From positions 3,546,674 to 3,610,673 of the forward strand of contig NZ_CP030118.1 in assembly GCF_006968745.1 (NCBI RefSeq): DNA of 64,000 bases. Reading direction: 5' to 3'. Origin of the DNA: Brasilonema sennae CENA114 (GTDB taxonomy: Bacteria; Cyanobacteriota; Cyanobacteriia; Cyanobacteriales; Nostocaceae). Position numbers and translations under genes: made by a program. This document shows, in pieces, positions 35,914-44,561 of this stretch; position 1 is the stretch's first letter; each line of letters starts with the position of its first letter. Under the pieces are notes generated by a model. The model saw only the letters and a list, made by a program, of their open reading frames with translations, was not told the DNA's origin and did not search any database.

Positions 35914-38646
35914 TTAGGCTGAAGCGGTTAACGCTCCTCTGACTAAAATGACTGTACTATCAACACCAGAAGCGATCGCCTCTGGAATATTACCTGTAAT
36001 TGCGTGTTGCAACATCCCTTCGCGCGAAGCGCCTAAAATCACAACATCGTATTGTTCTTCTTTGACCAAATTAATTACACCTTGAGCAACTGAGTCGGAT
36101 TTAATGGCTGAGGCGAATACAGTACTACTCAATTTGCGGCGACGAATCAGTTGGCGAATAGCTTCTTCCAAAATTCTCATATCTGGCTCTATTTCTGATG
36201 GCTTGAATATTCTAGTCAGGCGAACTTTTGGATCATTTCCCAATGTGACTAAAGCAGGTAACAATTTAATCGCTACCGACGCATTAGGACCACCAGCCAT
36301 TGGAACAAGCCAACGGTTAAAGGAGTACTGAGGAGTTTGGGGCGTGGGGAGATTTTCTTGGTGATTAGGGTTGCTGAGTGCTGAGTTGGGAGTCAGTAGT
36401 TTGGAATTTTGAATCAGATCCTTTGGTTGGTTAAGTGTTTTTCGCGATTTAGAATTGTCTTGTCCCAACTTCACTAGTACCACATCGCAACTGGCACGAC
36501 GAATGATAGTGTCTACAATATCCCCAAAAATACGACCAGGAGTAGAAGTGCTACCTTTCCACCCCATCAAAAGCAAATCGATGTGTCTTTCTTTTATTGT
36601 CTCTAAAATTGCCTGGGCTGGATCATGAGCAACCCGAATTTGGGTATGCACGGGGATTTTGCGCTTTTTGCCTAAAGCTTCTGCCAATCTTAACAAGCGA
36701 CGACTTTTCGTTGTTCTGACTGGTGTTTCTGTTGGGGAACTGTGGCGGGAGATAGGCATAATTTGTATGCACTCTATTTCATAATGGCGATCGCGAGCAA
36801 TCGCAGCAGCCATCTCCAATAGTGTCACTGCTGTTTCCGGATTCGCTATCGGTACTAATATTCTTCCTCTACCAGTACTCGGAGAACGCGTTTGATAAAC
36901 AACATAAGAAGGTTCTGATCGCGACTTAGATTGCTTGTTTTCACAGTTGATATGGTTTGCTTCTGCGCGAATAATATCTGCACGGGTAATGATCCCAATC
37001 AGTCTACGCCCCTCGACTACTGGTAAGCGACTAATTTGATAGCGATCTAATAAATACAGTACATCGCTGAGGCTATGCACGGGAGTGACCGTTAAAGGAT
37101 TGCTAGTCATTATTTCCGTTAGACTCGCATTTTTCGGGAGGTTGCGATCGCCTATTTTCCGCAAATCACTTTGTGTCACTATTCCTACTAATTTACCATC
37201 TAATACTATCGGAAAACCCCGATGGTCAGAACGTGAAAAAGCCTCTACTGTTTCATCCAGAGACGTTTCTACCTCTAGAGTATCTACCCGTCTTTGCATC
37301 ACATCTGTTGCTGTTAACTTTGTCAGTAGTCCTTCAATAGGAGCTTGTTTTTGGATAGTGATGCCACTTAATTGTAGAAGTTTGTCATACAATGACCCAG
37401 GGACTATCTTTTCGGCAATTAAGTACGATGTCACAGAGCCAATCATCAAAGGTAGCACCAAATTGAAATCTGTGGTGATCTCAAACACAATCACAATTGC
37501 CGTAAATGGGACTTTAGAAACACCACTAAAAAAGGCGCCCATTCCTGCCAGTGCATAAGTTGTGGGATTTCCCAGTCCCAAGGCATGTTCCTGGAAGACA
37601 CCGATAATATATCCTAAACAAGAACCTAAGATTAGACTGGGAGCAAATAATCCTCCTGGCGCTCCTGAGCCAAATGCGACCAAGGTAAGGATAAACTGAG
37701 CGACAAAGGCAAGCGCTGCGATGGAAGGATCAACTTCACCAGTGATTACAAACTCCCGTAACTCACTATTATTGCGGAAAGAAGGTGGTAGCAAAGCAAC
37801 CATAACACCAGAAATAAATCCAGCCAATGCCACTCGTAACGGCAAGCTAATGTGTAAATTACGGTAAATTCTTTGACTAGCGATCAATCCACGATTGAAT
37901 AATGCCGCCAGTAACCCCGCGAGGACTCCTAAAATTAGGTAAAAGGGAATTTCTGTGATTGAAAAGCTGCTGGAATAATGAGTTGCTGCCAAGTCAAGTT
38001 GTAGACTACGACCACCTAACAGTCGTGAGACAACACCACCAATAAATGAAGCAATAATAGCAGTTCCTAAAGTTAATCCTGATAAATCTTGAAGTAATTC
38101 CTCGACAACAAAAATCATGCCCGCAATCGGGGCGTTGAAAGCTGCTGACAACCCAGCACCTGCACCAGCAGCGATCATCTGACGTCGATGATCTGGGGAG
38201 GTAGGAACCCAACGACTCATCCCCGCCGCCAAAGCCGCCCCAATATGAACAGTAGGACCTTGCCGCCCTAATGTCAAACCCGACCCCAAAGCGATAATAG
38301 AACTTAATAACTTTACAGCTGCCACACGCCACGACAGTCTGACTGGCACATTCCCAAGAGAGGCTTTGACTTGTGGAATTCCTCCACCAGACGCCTCAGG
38401 TGCCAACCTCTGCACAAGTAACCCAGCTAAAAATCCAAAGCAAACACCAATTACTGGTAAGACAAGCCACGCAGGAAATAAGTAGGAACAATGAACTCGC
38501 CATGATCCTAACCATCCAACACTAAATTTAAAGAATACAGCTGATAGAGCAGCGACGACCCCGATAACCGATGCTTCTGCGATCGCTAAACCTCTTCTAG
38601 GCTGCCACAAAGTGCGAAAGCTCTGAGTGATCACAAGAGGTAACAT
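35914..38646 (-). CDS. ClC-type chloride channel/transporter with CBS pair and two universal-stress domains
   Basis: A 910-residue fusion. The ClC membrane domain is residues ~15-435, with SGGGIP (85-90), FVVEELL including Glu184 (internal proton-pathway glutamate) and GAPGGLFAPSL. A CBS pair follows (~450-570), then two UspA-like domains (~595-735 and ~780-905). The second ends GASREGMLQHAITGNIPEAI, an ATP-binding-type loop. The gating motif, usually GREGP, reads GRQGP with Gln129 in place of the external gating glutamate. That change would be expected to alter gating or uncouple proton exchange. The Usp and CBS domains suggest control by adenine nucleotides. A single gene with no partner genes. 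Confidence 0.92.
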   Translation of the reverse strand: MLPLVITQSFRTLWQPRRGLAIAEASVIGVVAALSAVFFKFSVGWLGSWRVHCSYLFPAWLVLPVIGVCFGFLAGLLVQRLAPEASGGGIPQVKASLGNVPVRLSWRVAAVKLLSSIIALGSGLTLGRQGPTVHIGAALAAGMSRWVPTSPDHRRQMIAAGAGAGLSAAFNAPIAGMIFVVEELLQDLSGLTLGTAIIASFIGGVVSRLLGGRSLQLDLAATHYSSSFSITEIPFYLILGVLAGLLAALFNRGLIASQRIYRNLHISLPLRVALAGFISGVMVALLPPSFRNNSELREFVITGEVDPSIAALAFVAQFILTLVAFGSGAPGGLFAPSLILGSCLGYIIGVFQEHALGLGNPTTYALAGMGAFFSGVSKVPFTAIVIVFEITTDFNLVLPLMIGSVTSYLIAEKIVPGSLYDKLLQLSGITIQKQAPIEGLLTKLTATDVMQRRVDTLEVETSLDETVEAFSRSDHRGFPIVLDGKLVGIVTQSDLRKIGDRNLPKNASLTEIMTSNPLTVTPVHSLSDVLYLLDRYQISRLPVVEGRRLIGIITRADIIRAEANHINCENKQSKSRSEPSYVVYQTRSPSTGRGRILVPIANPETAVTLLEMAAAIARDRHYEIECIQIMPISRHSSPTETPVRTTKSRRLLRLAEALGKKRKIPVHTQIRVAHDPAQAILETIKERHIDLLLMGWKGSTSTPGRIFGDIVDTIIRRASCDVVLVKLGQDNSKSRKTLNQPKDLIQNSKLLTPNSALSNPNHQENLPTPQTPQYSFNRWLVPMAGGPNASVAIKLLPALVTLGNDPKVRLTRIFKPSEIEPDMRILEEAIRQLIRRRKLSSTVFASAIKSDSVAQGVINLVKEEQYDVVILGASREGMLQHAITGNIPEAIASGVDSTVILVRGALTASA

Positions 38647-38649
38647 ATT

Positions 38650-38679
38650 AATTCAAAATTCAAAGTTCAAAATTCAAAA
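38650..38679. repeat. Short tandem repeat (AATTCAA/AGTTCAA)
   Basis: About four heptameric units directly upstream of the ClC gene start on its non-coding side. They are followed to 38755 by an imperfect inverted repeat built on CCGCAGATG and CATCTGTGG. Confidence 0.6.
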
Positions 38680-38847
38680 ATAAATATGAAACCGCAGATG
38701 CACAAGCTTTGGACGCAGATAAATTATCTATGTACATCTGTGTCCATCTGTGGTTCTAAATCTCCTAAAACCAGATTTTTGCAACAAACCTATCAAGGTT
38801 ATCACTTGAACAAAGAAAAAGTCACTAAATTATTTTTTAACGAAGTT

Positions 38848-38870
38848 CGCCGGAATTCAAGAGTCCGGCG
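38848..38870. repeat. Subterminal hairpin at the left end of the IS605-type element
   Basis: CGCCGGA, a 9-nt loop, TCCGGCG. Imperfect subterminal hairpins of this kind are what the HUH transposase of IS200/IS605 elements recognises, supporting this as the left end. Confidence 0.6.
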
Positions 38871-38914
38871 TGCGGTGGGGATGGATAGCCGGGGAATGAC
38901 GATTGCAGCCACAA

Positions 38915-39103
38915 TCAATGTTGTTCTTGATCAACGGGATTGTTGGCTGCGTGAGGAGTTCCCACACTCCTAGTGGGTAACGAGTCAATGAAGTCCTCAA
39001 GTACGCGAGTCATAGTCTTATCTTCAATTGCTGAGTACTCGCGTAATTTGCTCATTCGACGATCACTGAGTCTTATTTGTAAGAAATTGTTTTTCATAAT
39101 CAT
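38915..39103 (-). CDS. Ribbon-helix-helix protein of an IS605-type element
   Basis: A 62-residue protein beginning MIMKNNFLQIRLSDRRMSKL, then EYSAIEDKTMTRVLEDFIDSLP. This is the strand-helix-helix pattern of small CopG/Arc-type DNA binders. Such genes lie head-to-head with tnpB in many cyanobacterial IS605-type elements, as here (51 bp from the tnpB start). They probably regulate the element. It has no toxin partner and is best treated as part of the transposon. Confidence 0.7.
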   Translation of the reverse strand: MIMKNNFLQIRLSDRRMSKLREYSAIEDKTMTRVLEDFIDSLPTRSVGTPHAANNPVDQEQH

Positions 39104-39154
39104 GTCGTTGTCACTACATTCATGCTAACATAGATGACAAGGAGGGCAAAGCAA

Positions 39155-39715
39155 ATGAGAACTTCATACCAGTTTCGACTACGACCAACCAAACAACAAG
39201 CTGCTGACATTGATAGATGGCTATCTATGTTGGGAGCGCAATACAACTATCTGTTGGCTGATAGATTCAATTGGTATGAAGAGATACGTAACCTTATCGC
39301 TGGAAGATCCTACAGTCCCGACTACCAAACCAGATATCAATCCTGATTTGATTGTTGGTATTGATGTGGGATTGAAGCACTTTCTTACTACTTCAGAAGG
39401 ATTCCAAGCACCCATCCCGCAATATTACCGGAAAGCGGAAAAGCGATTGAAGCGTCTACAAAAACGTATTTCGCGTCGCAAGAAAGGTAGTAACCGCAGG
39501 AATAAAGCAGTCAAGCAACTTGCCAGACAGCACAAAAAAGTAACTGACAAGCGTAAAGACTTTCACTTCAAGACTGCTAAACGCTTATTCAATCGGCATG
39601 ATGTGGTAGCTCACGACGACTTGAACGTAAAGGGATTGGGAAAGTCCAATCTAGCTAAATCAATTCACGATGCTGGCTGGTCAAGTTTTCTTTCAATACT
39701 GGCAAACAGAGCCGG
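39155..39715 (+). pseudogene. tnpB: tnpB, 5' part, with internal deletion
   Basis: The ATG is preceded by GGAGGG. The first ~43 codons ([15 protein letters not shown]...[11 protein letters not shown]) are a normal TnpB start. Around 39285 the sequence jumps to [17 protein letters not shown] in another frame, so several hundred bases are deleted. From there it reads through the first RuvC motif (IVGIDVG) and the arginine-rich helix, to [10 protein letters not shown] and SILANRA. The second RuvC glutamate is Asp (HDDLN). At 39716 the gene is cut by a group II intron. TnpB is the RNA-guided nuclease of these elements; this copy cannot be functional. Confidence 0.88.
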
Positions 39716-40266
39716 TGCGATTCGTTGTTAGTGGAATCACGGTAGCCAGCCCGTACATACACTAACCAACCAATGTAGACGACTACTGAGGTTGAACTCT
39801 TAGATCGATGTAGGTGAAAGTCCTACCCGCCAGATTCAAGCGTGACTCCTTATCTGCCTCCACCGAACAAGCTCGATTCTTGTAGAGTGAAGCGAGGAAC
39901 AGGGCACAATCAGACGGCTGTTATGGGCTGACACTGGTGCTAACAGGGAGTTCCAATGGTGAAACTGAGCCTAAAAAAGTGACCTAGTTTGAAGCAAGGC
40001 ATAACCTAAAAACCTTGACTTTATCAGAGCTAAAACCCGCTGCATTGTCGGCTTAATAGCAGCATGAATCCAGGGTTTCTGATGGTTAAATTGGCTACAC
40101 CTAACGGAACACAACAATCATCTAAGGGAACGAATAAAAACGAATCAAAAGTCCTGGGGCGGTCGAACCCCAGGTAGGTAAGACGAGATACGGAACCCTT
40201 TTGATTCGGGTAGGATGCGAAGTAATTTTCGCAAGGTATTCAGAAAATACTTTTTGGAGTCAGAGC

Positions 40267-41837
40267 ATGATTGGACGCATAGACAACTATAGCGAATCTT
40301 GGAAGACGTTACCGTGGAAGAAATTTCGCCGAGACGTATTTCGCCTACAAAAGAGAGTATTCAAAGCAGTTCGAGAAGGAAACAAGCGTAAAGCAATGTC
40401 ACTTCAAAAACTTATTCTGAAATCCACTGCGGCTAGATTATTGGCAATCCGTCAAGTATCACAGCTAAATGCTGGGAAGAAAACAGCAGGAATCGACGGC
40501 AAAAAGTCTCTTACATTTAAGGAACGTTTTGAATTAGAAGAACTGCTAAAAGCATCCAGTAACAATTGGAAACACCAAAAGTTACGCAGTATTCCCATTC
40601 CCAAAAAGGACGGTAGTACTAGAATGCTAAAAATTCCAACTATTGCGGATAGGGCTTGGCAATGCCTAGCAAAATATGTAATAGAACCAGCACACGAAGC
40701 AACATTCCATGCGAGAAGTTACGGGTTCAGAACAGGTCGCTCGGCACATGATGCCCAAAGATATCTATTCAACAACCTACGCGACACTTGCAAGGGAAAA
40801 GATAAAAGAGTTATAGAACTCGATATCGAGAAGTGCTGAGTCCCAAGGGGACACGCTGCGCGAACGACAGGATCTCACACAACGCCATAATGGAAAACCT
40901 TATAGCCCCCAAAGGCATACAGACAGGAATATACCGCTGCCTAAAAGCAGGAACTAACCCTGGCTTTCCGGAACAAGGAACCCCCCAAGGTGGCGTAGTG
41001 AGTCCTTTATTAGCAAACATCGCCTTAAATGGAATTGAAAGTATTCACCAGTACAAAGGAACGAGGGGCATAATAGAACCATCAATCCGTTATGCGGATG
41101 ACATGTTAATAATACTTCGACCCTCAGACGATGCGAACGAGATACTTGAAAGAATTAGCCAATTTCTAGCCCAAAGAGGAATGAAAGTAAGTGAGAAAAA
41201 GACAAAGATAACCGCCGCGACAGATGGATTTGACTTCCTTGGCTGGCATTTTAAAGTGCAAAGTAACGGAAAATTTAGAAGTACTCCCTCAGCGGAGAAT
41301 TTCTTGAAATTTCGTCAGAAGGTAAAAGCTATCGTTAACAACTCGAATTATGGTTCTAAGGTAAAAGCCGAAAAGCTAGCACCAATAGTTAGAGGATGGA
41401 GAAATTACCACAAATTCTGCAAAATGGACGGGTCACGGTTCTCCCTGTATCACATTCAAAGCAGAACAATAAAGGTATTCAACAAAGAAGCTAAACAGAA
41501 TCGCCACTCTAGCAAGAAATTGCTAGAAAAAGCTTTTCCTAAAGTCTCTTACTCCGAAAATGCCCACATCAATGTCAAAGGGAATAAATCACCCTACGAC
41601 GGAGATTTAACATACTGGAGCGAACGTAATAGTAAGTTCTATGATGGGGAAACCTCTAAAGCTCTTAAAAAGCAAAACCATACATGTGGATATTGTGGCT
41701 TAAAATGTACAAGCGAAGAACGAGTACATTTGCACCACGCAGACGGGAACCACAACAATTGGAAAACCAAGAATCTGATTGCTGTACACGAATCCTGTCA
41801 CGATTATATCCACATGAGCAAAAGGGTTATCCCTTAA
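40267..41837 (+). pseudogene. Reverse transcriptase/maturase of the outer intron, frameshifted
   Basis: The first part (40267-40836, from ATG MIGRIDNYSES) covers RT blocks up to VIELDIEKC. The second part (about 40866-41837) resumes at DRISHNAIMENLI and includes TPQGGVVSPLLAN, catalytic RYADD, the maturase region and a C-terminal HNH nuclease (CGYCGLKC...HLHHADGNHNNW...HESCHDYIH). Between them lies a 29-bp palindromic repeat with an in-frame TGA, replacing what should be one Phe codon. This breaks the frame. Apart from this insertion the protein is complete, so the loss may be recent. The inner intron's intact enzyme might act in trans. Confidence 0.88.
40837..40865. repeat. Palindromic repeat inserted in the intron reverse transcriptase
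   Basis: A 29-bp piece beginning TGAGTCCCAAGGGG and containing ACGCTGCGCGAAC. It matches the GGGACGCTGCGCGAACG-type dispersed cyanobacterial repeat. Removing it and restoring one codon rejoins LDIEKC and DRISHN. Confidence 0.7.
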
Positions 41838-41846
41838 GAATATCGG

Positions 41847-41880
41847 GAGCCGGATGCACTGAAAAGCGCACGTCCGGTTC
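41847..41880 (+). ncRNA. Group II intron domain V (outer intron)
   Basis: A 34-nt hairpin starting GAGCCGGATGC, loop around GAAAAG, ending CGTCCGGTTC. It has the catalytic AGC and the tetraloop-like GAAA. It sits 10 nt after the maturase stop codon, as usual. Confidence 0.85.
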
Positions 41881-42505
41881 TAACAGAGAGGGGCGAGGCA
41901 TAAGCGCGACTTGAAAGGTCGTTTAGAACGGAGAGCCGACTCTCCTAGAGAATTCACACTCTCTACCCTAATGTAAAAGACTTTCCGGAGTCCGGTCACG
42001 CCCAAGTAGGTAACGAAACAGGCGGAATGCAGACCACAAACGTAACCTTAACTACTAGCCCAAAGTGGTAAGGAGCAAGAGGGAGTTCTCCCAAGATGAA
42101 CAAAAGTAAATTGATGTTTAAACTGCGTCATCGCACAGGGAGCCAAATCAGGCTGACAGGTTCCAACCAAAAGGTAAGTGGGTAGATTTATGGTTTTATG
42201 CTCTATAAATCGTGTGAATATAACTCCCACCGCAGGAAAGTCAACATCTAAAGGAGAATATACACTAAGCGAAACAACAAGGTAAACCCCATAGAGTCTA
42301 TAGGATGTCGATACCAATAGTAAGCTAACCGCAAGGAAAGCAGAATCCTCTGGAGGGTAAAGGATGGAGTAAAAAGCAAAAGCCCGTTTGTAATGAACGA
42401 GATAGGGGTTCAAACTTTGCCCCTGACCGAAAGGAATAGCAGACTTACTCTGGGTCTTATGAGAAAGAGAAACTCACAAAGAAACTTAATTCAAGGACAA
42501 GTTAG

Positions 42506-44161
42506 ATGTCGTACCTCGGTACAACAAACGGACTAAGAAAACCACTAGAAGATTGGAGCCAAATCAACTGGCGAAAAATCAACAAAGCGGTTAGGAATCT
42601 GCGTCAAAGAATCTTTCTCGCGAGAAAACTTGGTAACTGGCGGAAGTTGAGAAACCTCCAAAAGTTAATGCAAAGAAGCTACGCCAACCTATTACTCTCT
42701 GTTCGGAAAATCACTCAGACCAATAAGGGTAAAGCAACGGCAGGAATTGACAAAGAAATAATCAATACCCCAAAGCAGCGAGTGAAGCTGGTAAACAACT
42801 GGAGTGGAGGAAATCAAGATCCTACAAAACGGGTAATGATCCCCAAAGCCAACGGTAAGAAACGACCGCTCGGAATCCCAACCGTGCGCGACAGAATCGA
42901 ACAGGCAATAATAGTCAATTCACTAGAACCCGAATGGGAAGCCGTATTTGAACCAAACTCCTATGGATTCAGGTGCGGTAGAAGCTGTCATGATGCCATA
43001 GCACAAAATTGGATAAGATTAAATGCAAGTCCAAATGCTAGAAATAACTGGGTTTTAGAAGCTGATATTCAAGGATTCTTCGACAATATTGCCCATGAAT
43101 CTATCCTTAGACAACTAGGTAATTTCCCAAACAAAAACCTAATCAAAGGATGGTTAAAAGCTGGATTTATCTTTGAAGGGATATACAGCCCGACAGAAAC
43201 GGGTACACCACAAGGAGGGGTTTGCTCCCCGCTCCTAGCCAATATCGGATTGCATGGATTAGAAACCTTTATAAAATCCACCAATCCAAAACTTGGAGTG
43301 GTTAGGTACGCTGATGATTTTATAGTCACAGCTAGAGACAAAGGAAGCCTCGAAAATGCCCAAATCCAGATTCAGCAATGGCTGTCAGAAAGAGGTTTGA
43401 ATCTCAGTACGGAGAAAACGTTCATAACGTCAATGGCAGATGGTTTTGACTTCCTCGGCTTCAATCACCGCCATTATAATGGCAAACTGCTTATCAAACC
43501 CTCGAAAAAGAAAGTCTTAGACTTTTGTAAACGAATCGGTCAAGAAATAAAAGCAATGAACGGATGTGAACAAGAGGTAGTCATCAAAAGACTGAACCCA
43601 ATTCTCCGAGGTTTTGCTAATTATTACAGAGGTGTGGTTAGTAAAGAAACCTTTGAATATGTCAAAAGTAGAATATGGCAATACCTCTGGCGTTGGGCTA
43701 AACGTCGCCATCCCAACAAGAACACAAAATGGGTACGGAAACGTTACTTTCAGACCAGAAATCGCAAGAAATGGACGTTCGCTACATCTACTAGCGACCG
43801 CCGAGGCAAACAAAAGGATTTAATCCTATACCCGATAGCGTACACGCCCATCGAACGCCATGTAAAGGTCAAGGGGGAAGCATCACCGGATGACCCCTCA
43901 CTCAAAGAATATTGGGAAAAACGCCACCAAAAATATGGTAAGAGCTACTGGGAGAAAAACTCTCGGAATTATAAAATCGCTCAAAACCAAGACTGGAAAT
44001 GTACCTGTGGTGAACCATTATTCAATGGAGAGGAAATAGAAACCCATCACATCGTACCTGTTGCTCAAGGTGGACTTGATGACGTAAAAAACCTTCAGCA
44101 TCTACACAAAGCGTGTCATAAGCAGGTACACACAAAATCCAAGTCAACTCGCTTGAAGTAA
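42506..44161 (+). CDS. Group II intron reverse transcriptase/maturase/HNH endonuclease (intact)
   Basis: A 551-residue intron-encoded protein. RT domain with RVMIPKANGKKRPLGIPTVRDR, SYGFRCGRSCHDAI, TPQGGVCSPLLANI and catalytic VRYADD (about residues 266-271). A maturase (X) domain (PILRGFANYYRG) follows, then a C-terminal HNH nuclease (CTCGEPLF...ETHHIVPVAQGG...HKACHKQVH). It should splice its own intron RNA and support retrohoming. The length is typical and no frameshift is seen, so this intron may still be mobile. The start MSYLGTTNG lies 9 nt downstream of AAGGAC. Confidence 0.95.
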   Translation: MSYLGTTNGLRKPLEDWSQINWRKINKAVRNLRQRIFLARKLGNWRKLRNLQKLMQRSYANLLLSVRKITQTNKGKATAGIDKEIINTPKQRVKLVNNWSGGNQDPTKRVMIPKANGKKRPLGIPTVRDRIEQAIIVNSLEPEWEAVFEPNSYGFRCGRSCHDAIAQNWIRLNASPNARNNWVLEADIQGFFDNIAHESILRQLGNFPNKNLIKGWLKAGFIFEGIYSPTETGTPQGGVCSPLLANIGLHGLETFIKSTNPKLGVVRYADDFIVTARDKGSLENAQIQIQQWLSERGLNLSTEKTFITSMADGFDFLGFNHRHYNGKLLIKPSKKKVLDFCKRIGQEIKAMNGCEQEVVIKRLNPILRGFANYYRGVVSKETFEYVKSRIWQYLWRWAKRRHPNKNTKWVRKRYFQTRNRKKWTFATSTSDRRGKQKDLILYPIAYTPIERHVKVKGEASPDDPSLKEYWEKRHQKYGKSYWEKNSRNYKIAQNQDWKCTCGEPLFNGEEIETHHIVPVAQGGLDDVKNLQHLHKACHKQVHTKSKSTRLK

Positions 44162-44166
44162 GGCTT

Positions 44167-44201
44167 GAGCGCAGTGAGTGCGAAAGTCTCATGCTGCGTT
44201 C
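44167..44201 (+). ncRNA. Group II intron domain V (inner intron)
   Basis: A 35-nt hairpin GAGCGCAGTGAGTGCGAAAG...CTGCGTTC, beginning 5 nt after the reverse transcriptase stop codon. The AGC triad and GAAA loop are present. Domain VI (44202-44242) follows directly. Confidence 0.85.
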
Positions 44202-44263
44202 TTAGGGGAGGGGAGAGCGGTGACGCTCGAACCTTACCCGACTACCTGACATCGACTCTACCA

Positions 44264-44483
44264 AAAAGCTGGTTTGTTGGTAGTGCCAGTCAATCCACAC
44301 AACACATCTCAGATATGTTCAAGTTGTGGCGTCAAGGTTCCGAAGAAACTGCATGAGCGTTGGCACAAGTGTCAATGTGGTTGTCAAATGGATCGTGATT
44401 GGAATGCAGCAATCAACATAAAAAACAGAGCGGAGGGGCATCCCGTTCTGTCTAAACAAAGCTCAACGCCTCCGTTCGCGTAG
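44264..44483 (+). pseudogene. tnpB: tnpB, 3' part
   Basis: It continues the interrupted tnpB: KAGLLVVPVNPHNTSQICSS, then the zinc-binding CSSCG...CQCG and the third RuvC motif DRDWNAAINIKNRAEG. It ends STPPFA at a stop lying in a TTCGCGTAGCGTCTCC palindromic repeat. The right end of the element follows within 75 bp. Together with the 5' part it shows the exact place of the intron, between the second and third RuvC motifs. Confidence 0.88.
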
Positions 44484-44524
44484 CGTCTCCAAAGGAGATA
44501 GCAATAGCTGGATTGGTTGAGAAG

Positions 44525-44546
44525 CCCCATCCGCCATGCGGTGGGG
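44525..44546. repeat. Subterminal hairpin at the right end of the IS605-type element
   Basis: CCCCATCCGC, 3-nt loop, GCGGTGGGG, with one unpaired T. It is preceded by GAAG and followed by AGTATGTCAC, the arrangement seen at the right ends of cyanobacterial IS605-type elements. Confidence 0.65.
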
Positions 44547-44561
44547 AGTATGTCACTCATT

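Larger units (their letters stand above)
41904..44242 (+). mobile_element. Inner group II intron, inserted in domain VI of the outer intron
   Basis: It starts GCGCGACTTGAAAGGTCG, close to the GUGCGACUUGAAA-type 5' end of chloroplast-like introns but with C at position 2. RNA domains run to about 42480 and include GTAAGCTAACCGCAAGG. An intact RT gene (42506-44161), a domain V (44167-44201) and a domain VI ending CCTTACCCGAC follow. Flanking bases on both sides belong to the outer intron's domain VI. Both ends were set by motif and are approximate. Confidence 0.75.
39716..44263 (+). mobile_element. Outer group II intron inserted in tnpB, carrying an inner intron
   Basis: It starts GTGCGATTCGTTGTTAG, the GUGYG-type 5' end, immediately after codons for ...LANRA of tnpB. 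The gene resumes with AAAAAGCTGGTTTG (KAGLLVV). The stretch 39716-40190 is the domain I-III RNA. A frameshifted reverse transcriptase/maturase is at 40267-41837 and a 34-nt domain V at 41847-41880. Its domain VI is split by the inner intron: AGAGGGGCGAGG before and CCTGACATCGACTCT after can pair. The 3' end is placed by the tnpB frame and could be off by a few bases. A second copy's 5' end is at 47088. Confidence 0.8.
38842..44558 (+). mobile_element. Decayed IS200/IS605-type element enlarged by a nested group II intron pair
   Basis: The left end carries a perfect hairpin (CGCCGGA...TCCGGCG, 38848-38870). The right end carries CCCCATCCGC...GCGGTGGGG (44525-44546), followed by the GAGTATGTCAC type end. 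GCGGTGGGGA occurs near both ends. Inside are a leftward ribbon-helix-helix gene and a rightward tnpB that has an internal deletion and is split by intron sequence. No tnpA is present, so it would need mobilisation in trans. Boundaries are approximate. Confidence 0.75.

Noticed and set aside
38686..38973. 95-codon rightward frame at the left end of the IS605-type element
   Set aside because: It spans an imperfect inverted repeat and the end hairpin of the element and has no protein-like features.
44165..44356. 63-codon frame after the inner reverse transcriptase
   Set aside because: It covers the intron's domains V and VI and the tnpB junction in the wrong frame.
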